Below are positions 9,171 through 18,008 of a stretch of DNA of 57,209 nt, one piece after another (position 1 is the stretch's first letter; every line of letters starts with the position of its first letter). The stretch is from an uncultured Bacteroidales bacterium. Lineage in GTDB: Bacteria; Bacteroidota; Bacteroidia; Bacteroidales; Muribaculaceae. The notes below the pieces were generated by a model. The model made no database searches, was not told the origin of the DNA, and was given only the letters and a program-made list of their open reading frames with translations. The position numbers and the translations under genes were made by a program. The DNA lies in the NCBI GenBank assembly GCA_900542185.1, contig UQMZ01000022.1, positions 1 to 57,209 of the forward strand, written 5' to 3'.

Positions 9171-12100
9171 ATGAAAAAAGCTATATTGATACTGTGTGCC
9201 GTGTTGCTCAGCGTCACGGCATGGGCGCAGAATCTGACCGTAAAGGGACGGGTATTGTCCGCGATGGACAATGAACCCCTGATCGGCGCCACAGTAATGG
9301 TCAAAGGATCGACCAACGGAGCCGTCACCGACATCGACGGATATTACACTCTGAACAATGTTCCCTCCAAGGGAACCATCACCTTCTCGTACGTCGGCTT
9401 CGTGACCGAGGACGTGAAGGTTAACGGTCAGACCAAGATCGACATCTCGATGAAAGAGACCGAGAACTCGCTCGACGAACTGGTGGTGGTAGGATACGGC
9501 GCCGTGAAACGCAGCGACCTTACCTCATCCATATCGACAGTGAAGGGTGACGAGATCACCGAGGTGGTGACCGGCAACGCCATGGACGCCCTGCAGGGCA
9601 AGGTCAGCGGCGTGCAGATCGCTTCGGCCGGTGGTCCCGGTGCCACGCCTAAGGTCATAATCCGAGGCATCACCTCGGTCAATGGCTCCAGTCCCCTCTA
9701 CGTGGTGGACGGCGTACCATTGAATACCAGCAACATCAACTTCATCAACAACAACGACATCCAGAGCATGGAGGTGCTGAAGGACGCTTCCGCATCGGCC
9801 ATATACGGTACGCGCGCCTCGAACGGCGTAATCATCATCACCACCAAGAAAGGTGCGGCCGGCAAGACTTCCGTGGACTTCTCAGCTTCCGTCGGCTTCC
9901 AGCAGATTCCCAAACCAAGCATCGCCTGGGCCGACGAATACGAGCAGGTGTTCAAGAAACGCTATGAAAACGACGGCCGCGTGGCTCCCTGGAACTCTCC
10001 TTACGAGAACTACGCTCCCGTAGACGGCACCGACTGGTGGAAAGAGGTGATAAACGACGTGGCTCTTGTGCAGAACTATTCATTGGGCGTCCGCGGCGGC
10101 AACGACAAGTTCATATACTCCTTCTCGCTCGGATATTTCCGCAACAACTCGCAGTACGACGTGGGCTACTGGGACAAGCTGAACCTTCGTTTAAACACTG
10201 AGTATAATTTCACCGACTGGCTGAAAGTTGGTCTCGACTTAGCTCCCAACATGGAGAACTGGGACGATACACCCAACCTGTTCGGCGCGGCCCAGTCCAT
10301 GGACCCCACCACTCCCGTATTCCGTCCCGAGGACCAGTGGGATGCCGAAAACCCGATGAACAACTATCAGCGCTCCTACAACAACCAGGAATGGAATCCC
10401 GTGGCAAATCTGGCACGCATGGACACCAAGACACGCAAGTTCCAGCTCTTGGCAAACCCGTTCATCGAAATCCGACCCATCAAGCAGCTGATTCTCCGCA
10501 CACAGTTCGGTCTGAACTTCTGGATGGAGCGCAAGGACTGGTATAACTGCGCGTTCCATATCGCCGACCTCGAGAAGCGTGATAAGGACGATGTGGGTCG
10601 TAAATACAGCGACGGTCTGAACTGGACCTGGAACAACACCATCACATACACCGATACATACGCCGACACGCACAATCTGACTGTAATGGCCGGTTTCACC
10701 GCCGAGCGTTACGCCGACTGGTGGCTGGAGGGCTCCCGGCAGGACGTGCCCGGCAGCTCCGACCTGCTGCACGAGGTATCCGCCGGCACAGGCGACCAGA
10801 AGGCCAGCGGCAGCATGAGCTACCAGACACTGGCATCTTTCCTGGGCCGTGTGATGTACAACTACGACTCGCGCTACTATCTGACGGCATCCATCCGTGC
10901 CGACGGTAGCTCGCGCTTCCCCAAGGGCAACAAGTTCGGTTACTTCCCATCGGTTTCGCTGGCATGGCGCCTGTCGAACGAAAAGTTCATGGAGGCTACG
11001 CAGGGCTGGCTCAGCAACGCCAAGATCCGCCTGGGCTGGGGCCGTGTCGGTAATCAGGCCATCGCCAACGGCGCTTACATGACGAAACTCAACAACGGCG
11101 TGAACTACGTGTTCGGTCCCGACGGTACCCGCTATCCCGCCACTATCCTCGGAGATATGGGTAACCCGAACCTGAAATGGGAGACCGTCGAGGACCTCGA
11201 CTTCGGAATCGACCTGGGATTCTTCAACGACCGCCTGGGCGTGACCTTCGACCTCTATCAGAAGACATCGCACGACATGCTCTACGGCAAGCAGAGCCAG
11301 CTCATCATGGGCGTACCCACATGGATGGGTGCCATCACGCAGAACATCGGCAAGATGCGCGCACGCGGCTGGGAACTCGCCATCAACTGGAACGACCGCG
11401 TGGGTGACTTCCACTACAGCATCGGAGTCCAGATGTCGGGAGTGAAGAACAAGGCGATCAAGTTCACAGGCGACGGTCCCATCTGGGACGGCACCGGCAT
11501 GAGCGAGTCCATCATCAAGAACGAGGACGGCGGCCTGATCTCGCGCTTCTTCGGTTACACCACCGACGGTCTGTTCCAGACCTGGGAGGAGGTTTACAAC
11601 CACAGCGACGAGCACGGCAACCTGATTCAGCCCGACGCTCAGCCCGGCGACATCAAGTTCATCGACCGCAACCACGACGGCAAGCTCACCGACGAGGACA
11701 AGGTATATATCGGCAATCCTTACCCCGCACTGCAGCTCGGCCTGAACATGAACTTCGAGTACAAGGGCTTCGACCTGGCGGCCAACTTCTTCGGTACCTT
11801 CGGCAACAAGATATTCAACCTGCAGAAGGCACGTTACAGCGGTGCAAGCGGCCAGAATGTGTTCAAGGGCACTCTGAACAAAGCATGGCACGGCGAGGGC
11901 ACGTCCAACGACATACCGCGCCTCAGCTACAACGACCTGAACCAGAACTACACACGCGTCAGCGACTTCTTCGTGGAGGACGGCGACTACTTCCGCTGCA
12001 AGCTCCTTACCTTAGGCTATACGCTCCCCGAATCCGTCATGAAGCAATATAAGCTGCGTTTCTACGTTTCGTTCCAGAACCTGTTCACCATAACGAAGTA

Positions 12101-12218
12101 TTCGGGAATGGATCCGGAACGTCCCTTCTACGACGGCGGTGCAATCGCCACAGGTATCGACTACAGCAACTATCCCACTCCCCGCACCTACGTGATAGGC
12201 CTTGACTTTAAATTCTAA
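9171..12218 (+). CDS. SusC-like TonB-dependent transporter
   Basis: The 1015-residue outer-membrane beta barrel imports oligosaccharides with its SusD partner. Order: signal peptide (MKKAILILCAVLLSVTAWA), a carboxypeptidase-D-like regulatory domain (residues 22-100, VKGRVLSAMDNEPLIGATV), the SusC TonB-box region (LDELVVVGYG), a plug (ALQGKVSGVQI, GTRASNGVIIITTKKG), then the barrel ending in the aromatic C-terminus TYVIGLDFKF. It has no N-terminal STN extension, so it does not look like a sigma/anti-sigma-signalling receptor. It is 12 bp before susD. Confidence 0.96.
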   Translation: MKKAILILCAVLLSVTAWAQNLTVKGRVLSAMDNEPLIGATVMVKGSTNGAVTDIDGYYTLNNVPSKGTITFSYVGFVTEDVKVNGQTKIDISMKETENSLDELVVVGYGAVKRSDLTSSISTVKGDEITEVVTGNAMDALQGKVSGVQIASAGGPGATPKVIIRGITSVNGSSPLYVVDGVPLNTSNINFINNNDIQSMEVLKDASASAIYGTRASNGVIIITTKKGAAGKTSVDFSASVGFQQIPKPSIAWADEYEQVFKKRYENDGRVAPWNSPYENYAPVDGTDWWKEVINDVALVQNYSLGVRGGNDKFIYSFSLGYFRNNSQYDVGYWDKLNLRLNTEYNFTDWLKVGLDLAPNMENWDDTPNLFGAAQSMDPTTPVFRPEDQWDAENPMNNYQRSYNNQEWNPVANLARMDTKTRKFQLLANPFIEIRPIKQLILRTQFGLNFWMERKDWYNCAFHIADLEKRDKDDVGRKYSDGLNWTWNNTITYTDTYADTHNLTVMAGFTAERYADWWLEGSRQDVPGSSDLLHEVSAGTGDQKASGSMSYQTLASFLGRVMYNYDSRYYLTASIRADGSSRFPKGNKFGYFPSVSLAWRLSNEKFMEATQGWLSNAKIRLGWGRVGNQAIANGAYMTKLNNGVNYVFGPDGTRYPATILGDMGNPNLKWETVEDLDFGIDLGFFNDRLGVTFDLYQKTSHDMLYGKQSQLIMGVPTWMGAITQNIGKMRARGWELAINWNDRVGDFHYSIGVQMSGVKNKAIKFTGDGPIWDGTGMSESIIKNEDGGLISRFFGYTTDGLFQTWEEVYNHSDEHGNLIQPDAQPGDIKFIDRNHDGKLTDEDKVYIGNPYPALQLGLNMNFEYKGFDLAANFFGTFGNKIFNLQKARYSGASGQNVFKGTLNKAWHGEGTSNDIPRLSYNDLNQNYTRVSDFFVEDGDYFRCKLLTLGYTLPESVMKQYKLRFYVSFQNLFTITKYSGMDPERPFYDGGAIATGIDYSNYPTPRTYVIGLDFKF

Positions 12219-12230
12219 TCATAGAAGATC

Positions 12231-13919
12231 ATGAAAAAATCATATATATTATACGGAGCTTTGATGGCGCTGGCTGTGTCGACGACATCGTGCGACGACT
12301 TTCTGACCGCGGATGTACGCGGGCAGGAGAACCTTGACACCTATTTCCAGAACGAGGAAGAAGTCAACGCCTTCGTGGCAGGCTGCTACTTCGAGCTGAC
12401 CAAGATGGACTGGTGGCAGATCACTAATGCATGGCTGATGTCGGACATGACCACCGACGACCTGTGGGACGGCAACACCACTCAGGACGACGGCTATCAG
12501 GACATCACACACTTCATGCCCAACGCCGCCTCCAACGGCATAATCCAGAACTTCTGGGGCGCACGCTATCAGGGCATCCATACGTGCAACGAAGCAATCG
12601 CACGTATTCCGGGAGCCTCGATGAACGAGGAGCTTCGCAACCAGCGTCTGGCCGAGGTGCGTTTCCTCCGCGCTTTCTACTATTTCGATCTGGCCCGCAA
12701 CTTCGGTGGCGTTCCCCTGATCCTTGAGCCCCTCGACAATACTGCAGGCATAGGCCGCAGCACTCTCGACGAGGTCTATGACTTCTGCGAGAGGGAATTC
12801 TCGGAAGTTGCGGAAATCCTGCCCCAGCGCAGCGAATATGCGGCCGCCGACCTCGGCCGTGCCACCCGTGGCGCAGCCCTCGGCCTTTTAGGCAAGGTTC
12901 AGCTCTATCACGGCAAAATGGCCGAAGCCAAGTCTACTCTCGGCACAGTCATCGACGAAAAACAGTACGACCTTCTGCCCGAATTCGGCCAGGTATGGGA
13001 TATGGCTTACAATAACTCCGTGGAATCTCTGTTCGAGGTACAACAGGCATACGGCGGCGACCTCTACAACTTAGGAGGCTCGCTTACGGTCATGACAGGT
13101 TGCCGTAACGGCGTAGGCGACGGATGGTCGTGGGGGCAACCCACTTCCGACCTGGAGAACGCCTACATCGCCGCTGGCGACACCGAGCGTCTCCGCTGGA
13201 CCATTATCAAGACCGGTTGCACCGAAATCGCCGGTGAGGATCAGTTCGACAAATTCATTGAAAACAACACCACCAAGGACTCCTACCAGGGCGGTGTGAC
13301 GAATTCCGAGTTCCAGGACTGCAAGGAGCTGTTCGGATGGACCGACGATTACATGACAACCCGCTATCTCATCAAGCCGTCGCAGCACAAGTCCGCGCGT
13401 ATCATCCGCAAGTATTTCGTACCTCTGTCACAGCGTCCCGAGGTGTACAACATCTGTAAGATTCCGTTGAACCACCGCATCCTGCGTTTCGCCGACGTGC
13501 TGCTGATGTATGCCGAGGCTTGTCAGGCCACGGGTGACGAGGGTAACGCCCGCACGGCCCTGAACCGCGTCCGCACCCGCGTCAACCTGCCCGATGTAAC
13601 GTCGAGCGGGAACGCCCTGCGCAACGCCATCCGTCTGGAGCGCCGCCTGGAGCTGGCCTTCGAGCAGTGCCGACTCTACGACATCCGCCGCTGGAAAGGC
13701 GATAGCGGCAAATCGGTTATGGCCGAACTGTTCGGCCCCGACGGCTCGTTCGTGAAGTACAACACCGGCTCCGACGCCGATATGTACGAGAAGAACAACC
13801 AGGGCGAGCCCTCCGACAAGGGTACCCGCTTCTCGGAAAGCCGCGACCTCCTCTGGCCTATTCCTCAGTACGAGATCCAGCACTCCAACGGTGCGATCGA
13901 ACAGAACCCCGGATTCTAA
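12231..13919 (+). CDS. SusD-like surface glycan-binding lipoprotein
   Basis: The 562-residue lipoprotein caps the SusC barrel and binds glycan. The signal peptide ends at lipobox VSTTSC, followed by DDF, typical of SusD proteins. The SusD N-terminal domain (EEEVNAFVAGCYFEL) is followed by TPR-like helices (QRLAEVRFLRAFYYFDLARNFG) and the RagB/SusD C-terminal domain (FADVLLMYAEACQATG, AIRLERRLELAFEQCRLYDIRRW). Length and order are normal. The stop codon is immediately followed by the GH30 start at 13921, so the two are tightly linked. Confidence 0.96.
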   Translation: MKKSYILYGALMALAVSTTSCDDFLTADVRGQENLDTYFQNEEEVNAFVAGCYFELTKMDWWQITNAWLMSDMTTDDLWDGNTTQDDGYQDITHFMPNAASNGIIQNFWGARYQGIHTCNEAIARIPGASMNEELRNQRLAEVRFLRAFYYFDLARNFGGVPLILEPLDNTAGIGRSTLDEVYDFCEREFSEVAEILPQRSEYAAADLGRATRGAALGLLGKVQLYHGKMAEAKSTLGTVIDEKQYDLLPEFGQVWDMAYNNSVESLFEVQQAYGGDLYNLGGSLTVMTGCRNGVGDGWSWGQPTSDLENAYIAAGDTERLRWTIIKTGCTEIAGEDQFDKFIENNTTKDSYQGGVTNSEFQDCKELFGWTDDYMTTRYLIKPSQHKSARIIRKYFVPLSQRPEVYNICKIPLNHRILRFADVLLMYAEACQATGDEGNARTALNRVRTRVNLPDVTSSGNALRNAIRLERRLELAFEQCRLYDIRRWKGDSGKSVMAELFGPDGSFVKYNTGSDADMYEKNNQGEPSDKGTRFSESRDLLWPIPQYEIQHSNGAIEQNPGF

Positions 13920-13920
13920 T

Positions 13921-15603
13921 ATGAGACTACGTAATATTCTTTTACTATGCATGGCTGCGGCATGTATGCCTGCACTGATATCATGCGATGACAAACCCAC
14001 CGGCGTTTCCACGAAACGCCCGGTGGGCAGTGGCGACGACGAGCCCGATACTCCCGATCCTACACCTGGTGGCGACATAGTGTCGCCCAAGCCCGGATTC
14101 ACCTGCACGTCGCAGAACACAGTGGTCAACACCGCCGACACTCGTCAGGTCATGGAAGGCTTCGGCGCCTCCGACTGCTGGCTTCCCAACTGGATCGGCC
14201 AGTATTGGACGGGCAACCGTCAGCAGCTGGCCACATGGCTCTTCTCGCAGCGTATCGCCAACGGAAAGCCCGACGGCATAGGTCTGTCGATGTGGCGCGT
14301 CAACCTCGGCGCAGGCACTTACGAGGCCGGTGCGGCTTCAGGCATCGATAATGACAACGCTAACAACCGCGCCGAAGCATTCCTCGTGAACGGCTCCTAT
14401 AACTGGGACAAGTGCGCCGGACAGCGCTACTTCATGGACGAGGCCAAGCAGATGGGTGTGGAGAGCTTCGTGCTGTTCAGCAACTCGCCCTTAGTGCAGT
14501 GGACACTCAACGGCCAGGGACGTTCCGACTCCCGCTGGGAGGCAAACCTGAAGGAGGACTGCTACGACGATTTCGCCGACTATATGGCAACGGTGGCCCA
14601 GCACTTCATCGGCCTGGGATACAACGTGACACACGTCTCCCCTGTCAACGAGCCGCAGTATGACTGGAACGGCACAGCACAGGAGGGTTCGGGATGGCTC
14701 AACCGTCAGATCAAGCAGCTGGCCGTGGAAATGGACAAGGCCTTCAAGGCAAAAGGGATCTCAACCAGGATTCTGGTTCCCGAAGCTGCCGCGTGGAACT
14801 ATCTGTATGAATACGACAACAACAACCGTGGCCGTACAAACCAGATTCAGGAACTGTTCGACCCGTCGTCTGAAAACTATATCGGCGATCTGAGCACCGT
14901 CGACAAGGTTGTGGCCGGCCACTCCTACTGGACGTTCGACAACTGGAACTCCATGCGCGACGTGCGCAAGCGTGTGGCTGACGCAGCATCCGCCAAGAAT
15001 CTGCGCGTATGGCAGACGGAATGGTCCATGCTCGACAAGGAGCCATCGGAATTAGGTGGCACTTACGACAACGTGTCGGAGTTTGACATCGCACAGTATA
15101 TGAGCCGCGTAATCCACAACGACCTCGTCATGGCCGGATGCACGTCGTGGTGCTACTGGACGGCCATGTCCGTGGAGCGTTACAGCCAGAAGAACCGATT
15201 CGAGCTGATAAAGACCACCCCCGCCGGAGGCAATTACTCCAACGACTTCACCGCCGGAGGCAACGTCGATGCCACGCACAATCTGTGGGTATTGGGCAAT
15301 TACAGCCGCTTCATCCGCCCGGGATACATCCGCATCGGTCTGAAGGCCAACGAGAACAAGGACTTCTTCGGCACGGCATTCGTGTCGCCCGACGGTAAGA
15401 CCGTAGTGGCCGTATATACCAACTATGACAAGGAGAAGGGCGTGACGCTGTCCAACAGCTTCGACAACGGTAAGACACCGGCGACCGTGACACGCTACAC
15501 CACGACGGCCACGCGTCATCTGGAGGAGGACCGTTTCAACGTAGCCGACAAGGTCTTCCTGGAACCCGCCTCCGTAACCACCATAGTCTATACCTTCGAG
15601 TAA
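13921..15603 (+). CDS. GH30 glycosidase, endo-beta-1,6-galactanase-like lipoprotein
   Basis: The 560-residue enzyme has a signal peptide, lipobox PALISC and a Pro/Asp/Thr linker (residues 25-60), so it is an outer-membrane enzyme. The catalytic domain matches the GH30 endo-1,6-galactanase-like group: GIGLSMWRVNLGAG, then FVLFSNSPLVQWTLNG. The likely acid/base Glu is in HVSPVNEPQYDW and the nucleophile Glu in VWQTEWSML. A C-terminal beta domain (AVYTNYDKEKGVTLSNSF) follows. I start at ATG 13921, one base after the susD stop codon, rather than at in-frame codons inside susD. The predicted target, beta-1,6-galactan of type II arabinogalactan, is inference from the subgroup; a glucuronoxylanase or glucosylceramidase is less likely. 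Confidence 0.87.
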   Translation: MRLRNILLLCMAAACMPALISCDDKPTGVSTKRPVGSGDDEPDTPDPTPGGDIVSPKPGFTCTSQNTVVNTADTRQVMEGFGASDCWLPNWIGQYWTGNRQQLATWLFSQRIANGKPDGIGLSMWRVNLGAGTYEAGAASGIDNDNANNRAEAFLVNGSYNWDKCAGQRYFMDEAKQMGVESFVLFSNSPLVQWTLNGQGRSDSRWEANLKEDCYDDFADYMATVAQHFIGLGYNVTHVSPVNEPQYDWNGTAQEGSGWLNRQIKQLAVEMDKAFKAKGISTRILVPEAAAWNYLYEYDNNNRGRTNQIQELFDPSSENYIGDLSTVDKVVAGHSYWTFDNWNSMRDVRKRVADAASAKNLRVWQTEWSMLDKEPSELGGTYDNVSEFDIAQYMSRVIHNDLVMAGCTSWCYWTAMSVERYSQKNRFELIKTTPAGGNYSNDFTAGGNVDATHNLWVLGNYSRFIRPGYIRIGLKANENKDFFGTAFVSPDGKTVVAVYTNYDKEKGVTLSNSFDNGKTPATVTRYTTTATRHLEEDRFNVADKVFLEPASVTTIVYTFE

Positions 15604-15626
15604 ATCCCTACTGCCCCTTATATAAC

Positions 15627-15658
15627 AGAGCGCATCCGCCACCCGGCAGATGCGCTCT
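15627..15658 (+). terminator. Terminator hairpin after the polysaccharide locus
   Basis: AGAGCGCATC (15627-15636) pairs perfectly with GATGCGCTCT (15649-15658), with an inner GCC/GGC extension. It lies 24 bp after the GH30 stop and is followed by an AT-rich but not pure-T stretch. Confidence 0.65.
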
Positions 15659-15696
15659 AATATTATCCTCATTTCAGCCACGCCTGCTTAGTAGCG

Positions 15697-15769
15697 CGGG
15701 CTGTCCCCAGCCGCGCATAAAACAATGAAAAAAGCCTTAACCAAGTTTATGCGCGGCTCGGAGAGCCCG
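15697..15769. repeat. Long imperfect inverted repeat between convergent genes
   Basis: Inner arms AGCCGCGCATAAA (15709-15721) and TTTATGCGCGGCT (15746-15758) are perfect complements over 13 bp. Outer arms CGGGCT (15697-15702) and AGCCCG (15764-15769) also pair, separated from the inner arms by 6-nt and 5-nt bulges. The 24-nt loop is A-rich. It sits directly after lipB in the gap between GH30 and lipB and may act as a bidirectional terminator or be a small repeat element of REP/MITE type. Confidence 0.6.
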
Positions 15770-15774
15770 TGTCA

Positions 15775-16404
15775 CTAATCTATCAGGTCGCGGAGCCGTT
15801 CCGTAAGTAGCTCTGCTACTGCGCCCATCTCCACCTCGCGTCCCAGCTCCCTCTGCATCGACGTCACCGCCTTGTCGGTAATGCCGCAGGGATTGATCAA
15901 ACCGAAGGCACTAAGGTCGGTATTCACGTTCAGAGCCAGTCCGTGCATAGTCGCGCCGTGGCTTATCTTCACGCCTATGGCGCATATCTTACGCGCCGTG
16001 GGCTTTCCCCAGTCCAGCCACACCCCTATCTGGTCGTCGTTGCTGGTCGTGGCTATGCCGTACGCCTCCAGTGTCTCGCGTACGGCCCGCTCCAGTATCC
16101 CCACATATTGCTTCACGCCCAAATGATGACGCCGCAGGTCTATCAGCGGATACACCACCAACTGGCCGGGTCCGTGATATGTGATGTCGCCGCCTCGCTC
16201 TATGTGTATCACCTCCACCCCCTCATGAGGTTTGACCAACAGGTTGTCGGCGTTGCCGTGAAATCCCAACGTGTAGACGGCCGGATGCTCGCACACGGCT
16301 ATGGTTTCCGCTTCGGCGTCACCGTCTATCAGTCGCCGAAACAGTTCCTTCTGCCTGTCCCATGCCTTGCGGTATGGTATCAAGCCCCAGTATTCGATCT
16401 TCAT
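15775..16404 (-). CDS. lipB: Octanoyltransferase LipB
   Basis: The 209-residue enzyme moves octanoyl groups from acyl carrier protein to lipoyl domains, the step before LipA. Signature RGGDITYHGPGQ is at residues 70-81. The catalytic pair is visible as K146 (ICAIGVKIS) and C173 (GLINPCGI). The length is normal. It overlaps the lipA stop by four bases, so lipA and lipB form a coupled pair for lipoate synthesis. Confidence 0.96.
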   Translation of the reverse strand: MKIEYWGLIPYRKAWDRQKELFRRLIDGDAEAETIAVCEHPAVYTLGFHGNADNLLVKPHEGVEVIHIERGGDITYHGPGQLVVYPLIDLRRHHLGVKQYVGILERAVRETLEAYGIATTSNDDQIGVWLDWGKPTARKICAIGVKISHGATMHGLALNVNTDLSAFGLINPCGITDKAVTSMQRELGREVEMGAVAELLTERLRDLID

Positions 16405-17264
16405 CTTATATGTTTCTCAGCGTGGTAACTGCTGCGCACCATGGGAGCCGACTCAATATGGGCGAACCCTTTCTCTATTCCCTTCAGCCTGTATTCCTCG
16501 AACTTGTCAGGATGAATATAGTCCTGCACCGGGTAATGCAGCTTGGAGGGCTGCAAATACTGACCGATGGTCATTATCCTGCATCCTACGGCCCGCAGGT
16601 CGTCCATAGCCTGAAGCACCTCTTCCTCAGTCTCGCCCAGGCCAAGCATGATGCCGCTCTTGGTATTTGCGCCCTTATCGGCCAGATATTTCAGTACCTG
16701 CAGCGAGCGGTCGTAGGTGGCCACGCGACGCACCTCGGGTGTGAGACGACGCACAGTCTCCAGATTATGCGATATCACGTCGGGATGCTCGTCCAATATT
16801 ATGTCCAACAGGTCGGGCCGGCCCTGCATATCGGGAATCAGAACCTCCATCGTCACGCCGGGACATTCCTCATGCAGACGGCGTATCATCGCGGCCCAGT
16901 GACGTGCGCCTCCATCGGGCAGGTCATCGCGAGTGACGGACGTGATCACCACATGCTTCAACTTAAGTTCCTTGACGCTGCGCACTATGTCCTCTATCTC
17001 CTGCGGGTCGAGAGGGCCAGGCTTGCCTCCTGTAACGTTGCAGAAACGGCAGTTGCGCGTACACACGGCGCCGCACAGCATGAACGTGGCGGTGCCGTTA
17101 CCCCAGCATTCGGCCCGGTTCGGGCACATGCCGCTTGAACAGATGGTATGGATGTGACGCTCGTTGAGCATCTCCACCACCTGACTGGCCTTGAAGCCGC
17201 GCGGCAACTTTATCTTAAGCCATTCCGGTTTACGCCGGAAACTTACTTCCTCTTTCTTTTCCAT
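16401..17264 (-). CDS. lipA: Lipoyl synthase LipA
   Basis: The 287-residue radical SAM enzyme inserts two sulfurs into protein-bound octanoyl groups. Both iron-sulfur clusters are recognisable: the auxiliary cluster C42-x4-C47-x5-C53 (CSSGMCPNRAEC) and the SAM cluster C68-x3-C72-x2-C75 (CTRNCRFC). The C-terminus carries the expected SSYHAEK, whose Ser ligates the auxiliary cluster. It lies 12 bp after tsaB and overlaps lipB by four bases. Confidence 0.97.
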   Translation of the reverse strand: MEKKEEVSFRRKPEWLKIKLPRGFKASQVVEMLNERHIHTICSSGMCPNRAECWGNGTATFMLCGAVCTRNCRFCNVTGGKPGPLDPQEIEDIVRSVKELKLKHVVITSVTRDDLPDGGARHWAAMIRRLHEECPGVTMEVLIPDMQGRPDLLDIILDEHPDVISHNLETVRRLTPEVRRVATYDRSLQVLKYLADKGANTKSGIMLGLGETEEEVLQAMDDLRAVGCRIMTIGQYLQPSKLHYPVQDYIHPDKFEEYRLKGIEKGFAHIESAPMVRSSYHAEKHIR

Positions 17265-17276
17265 GGTACGATTAGG

Positions 17277-17987
17277 TTAGCACCCCAACAGCTGTTTCAA
17301 CGGATTCTCGCCGTGCACAGCCTCATAGTCCTTGATGTAGAACGGCACGGAATATGCCAGGTCGAGAAAATCCTTTTCGCGAAAACTCTTTTCAGCCAAA
17401 GCCACCATGTCGGCGGCCATCGGCAACACATCGTCCATCCAATGCGCGTTGGGCAGCTTGATTACGTCGCGGGTCTTGGCGGCGCCGTCGCCCATGAACC
17501 ATATCTGGCGGTCCTTCGGCAGCTCCTTGAACGAATCCCCCGTCACAATCATGGCCTGCGGAGAAACCAGAGCGTCAAGTCTGAAATCGTATGCAGCGGT
17601 GTACACCTCCATGCGTCGGGCGTCGACCATCGGCACCAATATTTCCTCGCCCGTGAAATTAAGGTTGCGGAACATGGCCTTGACGGCTATCAGTTTCAGT
17701 GTCTCCACGCCGATCAGAGGCACGTCGAGACCGAACGCCAGACCTTTGGCCAGCGACATGCCTATGCGCAGGCCGGTGTACGAGCCGGGGCCTGTGCTGA
17801 CCGCCACGGCGTCTATCTTAAGTTCCTTGCGTGTCACTTCCTCCATGGCCTGTGCCACAAAGGGAGCCAAGTCAGTGGCCTGATGCATGGCTTCGCGCTC
17901 CACCGCGCTCCATTCCACATTGCCGTCCACGCTAAGCGCGACGCTGCTCGCGCTCTGCGACGATTCTATATTGAGTATTGTTGCCAT
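17277..17987 (-). CDS. tsaB: tRNA threonylcarbamoyladenosine protein TsaB
   Basis: The 236-residue protein belongs to the ASKHA fold and starts ILNIESSQSASSVAL, with the hallmark VSTGPGSYTGLRIGMSLAKGLA at about residues 63-84. TsaB pairs with TsaD and TsaE to make t6A37 on tRNAs that read ANN codons. It is an inactive TsaD paralogue, consistent with its lack of the metal-binding HxxxH pattern. It sits 21 bp after the flavoprotein gene and 12 bp before lipA. Confidence 0.93.
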   Translation of the reverse strand: MATILNIESSQSASSVALSVDGNVEWSAVEREAMHQATDLAPFVAQAMEEVTRKELKIDAVAVSTGPGSYTGLRIGMSLAKGLAFGLDVPLIGVETLKLIAVKAMFRNLNFTGEEILVPMVDARRMEVYTAAYDFRLDALVSPQAMIVTGDSFKELPKDRQIWFMGDGAAKTRDVIKLPNAHWMDDVLPMAADMVALAEKSFREKDFLDLAYSVPFYIKDYEAVHGENPLKQLLGC

Positions 17988-18008
17988 ATTTCTTTAAAGT
18001 TGATAAAG

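Noticed and set aside
9171..13919. Sigma/anti-sigma controlled SusC/SusD pair
   Set aside because: SusC lacks the N-terminal STN extension and no ECF sigma or anti-sigma gene is adjacent.
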